Positions 32,977 through 37,330 of a stretch of 37,330 nucleotides of DNA are shown here, in pieces (the stretch's first letter is position 1; every line of letters starts with the position of its first letter). The DNA comes from Gymnopus androsaceus JB14 (taxonomy: Eukaryota; Basidiomycota; Agaricomycetes; Agaricales; Omphalotaceae): assembly GCA_009733575.1 (NCBI GenBank), contig ML769890.1, positions 1 to 37,330 of the forward strand, read 5' to 3'. The notes beneath the pieces were generated by a model that saw only the letters and a list, made by a program, of their open reading frames with translations, was not told the origin of the DNA and did not search any database. A program made the position numbers and the translations under genes.

Positions 32977-33652
32977 TCTGAGTGGCGGTTATGGAACAAA
33001 AGAAAAGGTGTCACGGTCACGCGTCTTCTCTCGCGATGTCACAACCCCCGGCGGGATTCGAACCCGCAACCTCTGAATACTGATCGATCTAAAAGCCCGC
33101 CAGGGCTTTTAGATCGGTCAGTAGACGCTAATGTGTTTTTCGCGGAGCGATCCCCGGCGGGCGCTAATTCGGATGAATTTTTCGCGAAGCGAGGCCAATC
33201 AATGTGTTTGAGCGTCATGTATTTCTCGCAAAGCGAGAGCCCAATGTATAATGCGACACCCAACGAGCGCCCAAAGCAACGATTGTGTATTTCGTTCAAA
33301 ACGGCCTGAATTTGGGTCGTTTTTCTGCCATGGGTTTTGGCCGCGTAGATCGACACAGCAGATGACCCGGATTCAAGTCGCTCTGCAGCCTGAATTCAGG
33401 CCGATTTGTCTTTATCGCGAAGCGACGATGCTCTGCCATAGGTTTCACTGAAAAATGACCCGGATAGTTGCGACTTGTCTTTACAGCTGATTGCGTTTTC
33501 GATTTCAGGCTTCTTGTTCGCCGCCAGTGATCCGCGCAACCTCATTGGCCAGCCTTTGAATCGTTGTTTGCTCATAACTGCTCTTCGATTTCGCAATCAG
33601 CTGTATCTCGAAGCGACGGTGCTCTTCGCTGGCTCAAGGGACTCAATACTGT
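32977..33652. repeat. Hairpin-rich repeat stretch with a tRNA-like remnant
   Basis: On the minus strand, 33051-33067 forms a perfect T-arm (GCGGGTTCGAATCCCGC, B-box included), but a normal tRNA body is missing: upstream lies instead an inverted repeat, 33078-33098 / 33103-33123 (21 bp arms, one mismatch, 4 nt loop). Further right, short palindromes of the form TCGC-RRA-GCGA recur at 33140-33150, 33182-33192, 33225-33237, 33415-33425 and about 33607. ATGACCCGGAT phrases repeat at about 33362 and 33456. There is no protein gene; this could be a tRNA-derived SINE or a decayed tRNA locus. Confidence 0.55.
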
Positions 33653-33740
33653 GCCCCAGTTGTCTAATGGTTATGACGTCAGACTTCTACTTTCGAATTG
33701 GCTGAATCTGGAGGTTACGGGTTCGACTCCCGTCTGGGGT
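33653..33740 (+). tRNA. tRNA-Arg(UCU) with a 16 nt intron
   Basis: The acceptor GCCCCAG (33653-33659) pairs with CTGGGGT (33734-33740; first pair G-U). The D arm GTCTAATGGTTATGAC includes an A-box-like TGTCTAATGG. Anticodon stem TCAGA/TCTGG encloses loop CTTCTAA with anticodon TCT at 33686-33688. The intron 33690-33705 sits at the canonical place after position 37. The T stem ACGGG/CCCGT with loop TTCGACT gives the B box. A T5 run follows at about 33744-33748 as pol III terminator. The 3' CCA is not encoded, as expected in eukaryotes. Confidence 0.85.
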
Positions 33741-33898
33741 TGGTTTTTAGTCGAGTGAATGAAATTCATTGCTGATAACTCTACAAAGAGCAAACTCATG
33801 TCCGCCGCGGAAAGCGGCTGTCAGCGGCAAAGAGCTCGGTATATGAGTCAGCTTACGCCGTCATATGACGTTCCGTTTCTTTCCTTCTCTCCCTCACC
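33741..33898. other. Short spacer between tRNA-Arg and a small gene
   Basis: Begins with the tRNA terminator. CT-rich bases just before 33899 may be the leader of the next gene. Confidence 0.3.
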
Positions 33899-34418
33899 AT
33901 GCCACTCAGAACCAAACCTAAACGCACAAATGCCGAGGTTCTGCAGGAGCGTCTGAATACGAATGAAGCTCTCAGGAAACTTTTCGAATCCGACCTTGAC
34001 AAGCACCATTTTGCGCGCTTGTCGGACCCCACCCTCAGGAATCATGCGATGGTCATGAAGCATTATCGAGAATATAGTGAATATACTCGACAACTCTTTA
34101 ACGAGGGAAAATCCACCGTTCAGCCAGAAACTCCAGAGATTGCTATTGGCACTGCTCAGTATGTCTCGGAACGCTCTTCTATGTCTTTACATCCTCATCT
34201 TTTCATTAGTCTACGTCAAGGGCTTTGCCCGTTACCTGGCCTCGGCTTTGCAAGGACAAGACGAGTCCACTTCCATTCGCTTGGCCACACTCAGAGGCTA
34301 TATGTCCACCTTCATCGCTCTCTGGCCCCGTCATGCCAACGTCCATCCGTCTAAAGAATTCCGGTATCAACTAAATGCATATATTACCTCGGAAGAGTTT
34401 CTCACTTCCTTGCACTAG
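33899..34418 (+). CDS. Unrecognised small protein, two exons
   Basis: ATG 33899 opens MPLRTKPKRTNAEVLQERLN, with a basic start followed by helical text (EALRKLFESDLDKHHFARLSD ... MVMKHYREYSEYTRQLF). An intron from about 34163 (TAT|GTCTCG, a weak donor) to about 34218 joins it to GFARYLASALQG...IRLATLRGYMSTFIALWPRH...EFRYQLNAYITSEEF, with stop at 34416-34418. The second half recalls the N-terminal helical region of agaricomycete proteins that I loosely associate with recombinase-like or transposon-borne genes, but I cannot name the family. It sits between the tRNA-Arg gene and an inverted tRNA-Arg fragment. Confidence 0.5.
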
Positions 34419-34527
34419 TTGTATTCTCGCAGCATATGTTTTCGCGCCTAGTCTTATAGCATACAGTATACTCATTGTACTTTTATCAGCGTTCAGCTAA
34501 ATTGATGTATTTGGATCTGGTATCAAA
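34419..34527. other. Spacer, no feature recognised
   Basis: AT-rich 3' flank of the small gene. Confidence 0.3.
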
Positions 34528-34583
34528 CCAGATTAGTTAGCAAAACTTGAAAGTAGAAGTCTGACGTCACAACGGGGGGTTGG
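34528..34583 (-). pseudogene. Degenerate tRNA-Arg copy, inverted
   Basis: On the minus strand 34569-34549 reads TGACGTCAGACTTCTACTTTC, identical over 21 nt to 33674-33694 of the tRNA-Arg gene (D-arm end, anticodon, intron start). CCAACCCCCCGTTGT precedes it in place of the acceptor and D arm. AATCTGG follows after a longer intron-like stretch (containing GTTTTGCTAAC). The T arm is missing, so it cannot be functional. Confidence 0.7.
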
Positions 34584-34749
34584 CTTGTTCAACAGCATAT
34601 AAGTAGTGTATCATTCATGAGTACACTTGAAGCTGTGATACAATAGACAATCCAGTCTAGAGAATCCAATGTCCAGCATAAGCATGTAGTAGTCTTCCAC
34701 TGCGCAGTCAGTACCTAGGAACACCTCTTCCAAACTTCAAGCCCGACAA
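34584..34749. other. Spacer, no feature recognised
   Basis: 3' flank of the minus-strand gene that ends at 34750; nothing else seen. Confidence 0.3.
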
Positions 34750-35943
34750 CTACCTCCTCACAGTAACAACCCACCTCTGAACCCATCCGGCCTTGATAAC
34801 CGCTGCATGCCACTGGAGCATACCGCTACTAGTAGCTGGTGTTCTCGCCGCCGTCTCCGATTCCGATTCTATCGAAGAACCTTTCCGTGCAAAACCTAAC
34901 GCACGAGCGCCCAGAGCCGACGTATACTCTGCAGACGTGTTAGTGCAAGAGAGGATTTGCAATGGTGTCTCGGAAGTGGGAATAGAATCCAGGTTGGCGT
35001 TGGTGTTCGCCTTCGCATTTAGAAGAGAGGTAGGAGTAGAATTCGAAGGAGTGGTGGTGGTGATGGTAATGGTTGACAGAATCTCTACGACGCGTTTGAG
35101 CGAGAGAAGCATAGGCGTCGGGGCTAGTGTCGAGTTTGACTGGTTCTGATTTCCCGAATCGATACAGATATCGGAACACATAAACGGAACCGCACACAAC
35201 GTCCAGGTCGTACTGTCACTGAGGAACTTGATCTGCGGAGCTAAGACGCTGAATTCGACGGTCCCGATGGTACCAATCGGAAGCGAACGAACGAAGGATT
35301 GGATTTGGGCTTCGATGGAGGCATATGGGATGTGGTCGAGGTCGAGGAGAGAAGGAGCTACCCCGAGAGACCCAGGGGAAGAGACACCAGCAGCACCACC
35401 AAGAACACTGGCAGAGGATGCATATCCAGCCTGAGCGTACCCATTCAAAAATACCCAGCCAACAACTCTCATGGTGAACCTCGTCCCAACGTTCAACTTG
35501 ACTTGATACCCATTCAGAGACAGGGTTCCTTGTAGGAGGGATAACAGGGAAAACTCCGAGTTATCAGGGCAACGGAAGGATTCCAACGTGGATAAGGTAG
35601 AAGCAGACGCAGAGGCAGAGGCAGCGCCATCCGTACGTGTAACGTCCCTCAGCCTCAATTCCAGCTTGCCGCTGAGCAGTCCGGCGAGAAGAATGGATAC
35701 ATCGAGCTCTATGATCGCTTTGGAACCATCATGACGCGTCGGCACTCGCAGAAAATCTATCGGAAATCTAGAACGTCCAATGGGAGTGGGCACGATGAAG
35801 GAGGAGAGAGTACGGTGAATGTCGGAGCGACGGGGAACAACAATTCCAGTGACGGTGGTAGCAGATTTATTTGATGAATTCTTCTTCGTCGTTTTCATCT
35901 TCAATGCAAAGAACAACAACGACAATAATAAGATAGCAAGCAA
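34750..35943 (-). CDS. Unrecognised protein with an N-terminal membrane segment; 5' end uncertain
   Basis: The long frame has no ATG at its 5' end: it begins at a TTG codon (35943) after an in-frame TAA upstream, and the first ATG inside is at about 35898. An upstream exon is therefore likely, joined at CACCAG near 35974 or TCCCAG near 35950. The first residues LAILLLSLLFFAL form one membrane helix, followed by a Lys-rich stop (KMKTTKK) and about 370 residues with Ser/Ala and Thr/Asn low-complexity runs. Segments such as FIVPTPIGRSRFPIDFLRVP, IIELDVSILLAGLLSGKLELRL and SLNGYQVKLNVGTRFTMRV look like beta-rich structure. A type II membrane or secreted protein is possible. I do not know the family. 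Confidence 0.5.
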   Translation of the reverse strand: MLAILLLSLLFFALKMKTTKKNSSNKSATTVTGIVVPRRSDIHRTLSSFIVPTPIGRSRFPIDFLRVPTRHDGSKAIIELDVSILLAGLLSGKLELRLRDVTRTDGAASASASASTLSTLESFRCPDNSEFSLLSLLQGTLSLNGYQVKLNVGTRFTMRVVGWVFLNGYAQAGYASSASVLGGAAGVSSPGSLGVAPSLLDLDHIPYASIEAQIQSFVRSLPIGTIGTVEFSVLAPQIKFLSDSTTWTLCAVPFMCSDICIDSGNQNQSNSTLAPTPMLLSLKRVVEILSTITITTTTPSNSTPTSLLNAKANTNANLDSIPTSETPLQILSCTNTSAEYTSALGARALGFARKGSSIESESETAARTPATSSGMLQWHAAVIKAGWVQRWVVTVRR

Positions 35944-36499
35944 AGAGCGACTGGGAGGTATTCTTGTGAGAATCTGGTGCCGTTATAGTCGAGTAGATGC
36001 ATATTTGAGACTCCGAGTCGGAAGAAAGCAAGTGGCGCGACGAAGAAACGATGAACGATGGACCTCAAAAAACTCCACCGAGTACTCGAGAAGCTCCAGC
36101 AACATGACTGGATATGGTGCATGCTGCAACAGCAATAGTTTGAGCTTTAGAAAATATTCTTCAGCACCATATTTCAATGATGAATTCAGGTACGAATCCG
36201 AAGTCGGCAGTGAAGTGAGAAAATTTAGAAAACGACGCGTAGTTTGTCGAGTATATTCATCGCAATTGGTTCGAAGAGACGGAATGAGAATCGATTGGAA
36301 GGAAAGTACATTTGGATCGTGTTGAAGTCGTGGTAGTACAATTAAAAGCTATGTAAGCGCCGAAAGCTTTACACGGGAATCTACGGATAGTGACACGGAC
36401 ATCGTAGCTGGCATTGGCTGAAGCCCAAGTTCACCAATTTCTCAATGTGCCGTCGAACGCAAAGCGCATACAGATGACAGAGAATACAGAATAGCTTTC
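35944..36499. other. Intergenic or upstream exon region of the gene to the left
   Basis: On the minus strand 36177-35983 is open (MKYGAEEYFLKLKLLLLQHA ... LLELLEYSVEFFEVHRSS) and could contribute a 5' exon to the preceding gene. Nothing else is recognised. Confidence 0.3.
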
Positions 36500-37330
36500 T
36501 TAAGAGACTGTAGCAAGAATTAACTTCTCTGCATGCGGAGTACGAGGAGTAATAGAACATTGAAACGGTTTAGGGTAGCTAGAAGACCTTGTTGAATTAA
36601 AAAAAATTGAAGGATCGGAAGGATGAAATTCAACTTACCGGAGGAAGTAGTTGGTATATTCTTCATAAACGAGTATTTCGTTTCCTTGCTTGTCTTTCAG
36701 CTTGCCGAAGCTGAGTGTAGCCAACACAGAGGCGATAGTGAGCCAAACGGTGTTATCAGCCATGTACCTTCCAGCACAGATTCTGGAGATCAGTGTATGA
36801 GTTGGATGGCCTAAGAAAGAGATGTTCGAAGAACCTTCGCCCAAATCCATAAGCATGAATGGAGTCTATATCAATGAATGGCCCTCCGCTTGAAGCGTCA
36901 AGAAAACGTTCGGGAAGGAACTCCTCAGGCCGTTTATACACAGCCGGATCTCGATTCATGGCCCTACGATCAGAGTCATCGCTCAAGATACTTACTGGCC
37001 TCAGCGTTGTTAGCGCACCAGATATTAGGAATCACAGATCACCCTATAAAACATAGTAAGGTCCCAGCAAAACAAAAAACAAAAAGAAATAACCTTTCGG
37101 AATATGGTAATCAAGATAAGAATCTTCTTCTATGGAACTACTTATGTTGAACTCCTACAGATATCGGGTCATTATCCTCCTCTCAATCGAGTCATTGGAA
37201 CATCCTTACCGAGCGGAAAAGGAGGGTGCAATCGCATGACCTCGCGGTAAATTGCTTCGACATAGGGTAGGGATTGGCGATCCCCAAAGGTAGGCAGTCG
37301 ATCACTACCCAGCACACGATCAATCTCTTC
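36500..37330 (-). CDS. Cytochrome P450, C-terminal part, with an in-frame TGA
   Basis: A haem-thiolate monooxygenase; the N-terminal part lies beyond the right edge. From the edge: [38 protein letters not shown] (EVMR is the ExxR motif), [38 protein letters not shown] (PERF motif), [17 protein letters not shown] (haem loop with the axial Cys, split by an intron between GRR codons near 36835), [17 protein letters not shown], and a last exon [12 protein letters not shown] ending at 36500-36502. At about 37030 the splice at TTATAG gives GG TGA TCT, an in-frame stop between PKG and SVIPN. This could be an indel or a true defect. The text resembles the multi-copy P450s of agaricomycetes used on secondary metabolites or xenobiotics. 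Confidence 0.8.

Noticed and set aside
32836..33309. 157-codon frame on + over the MUS81 5' end
   Set aside because: It overlaps the first MUS81 exons in antisense and continues through the hairpin repeats; its composition follows the repeats.

Overview
The window looks like nuclear DNA of a filamentous basidiomycete, most likely an agaricomycete. Genes are broken by many 45-75 nt GT-AG introns, and a few GC-AG ones. The recognisable proteins are fungal: PAN2, MUS81, a HAP3/NF-YB subunit, RNase T2, a secreted GH13 amylase, a monocarboxylate-type MFS carrier and a P450. The repeat load (KDZ transposase relic, Copia relic, solo LTR, terminal-inverted-repeat elements) fits the same group. Exons were placed by reading splice sites and protein similarity by eye, so boundaries are approximate unless exact positions are given.

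Left third (1-15.8 kb), accessory. A frameshifted KDZ-transposase 3' part is followed by an unrecognised two- or three-exon gene (minus), then a scrambled relic of EPL1 (NuA4 subunit) with internal duplications and a ~120 bp tandem repeat. Next come a basic coiled-coil gene interrupted by an in-frame TGA and a nine-exon gene resembling the DUF6532 proteins of mushrooms, whose 3' end is partly duplicated. A minus-strand Copia relic retains gag, protease and integrase but no visible reverse transcriptase. From 12.0 to 15.1 kb lies a repeat nest: two copies of a terminal-inverted-repeat element built of CATAGC/GCTATG words (one split by a 442 bp insert with an 8 bp duplication) and a ~310 bp-armed palindrome whose left arm holds a 313 bp solo LTR.

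Middle (15.8-25.8 kb). A HAP3/NF-YB gene and an MFS carrier (both +), then RNase T2 (minus) and alpha-amylase (+) diverging from a 1.1 kb shared upstream region; both of the latter are predicted secreted hydrolases.

Right third (26-37.3 kb). PAN2 (poly(A) shortening) and MUS81 (Holliday-junction/flap cleavage) lie in tandem on the minus strand. Then come a hairpin-rich stretch with a tRNA-like remnant, an intron-containing tRNA-Arg(UCU), a small unrecognised gene bracketed by an inverted tRNA-Arg fragment, an unrecognised single-membrane-segment protein, and the 3' part of a cytochrome P450 running off the end.

Several conserved genes (MUS81, RNase T2, P450) show one-base frame conflicts or in-frame stops. 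Consensus indels in the assembly are a real alternative to biological decay. I see no clear new multi-gene system; the most original features are the repeat nest and the tRNA-bracketed gene.
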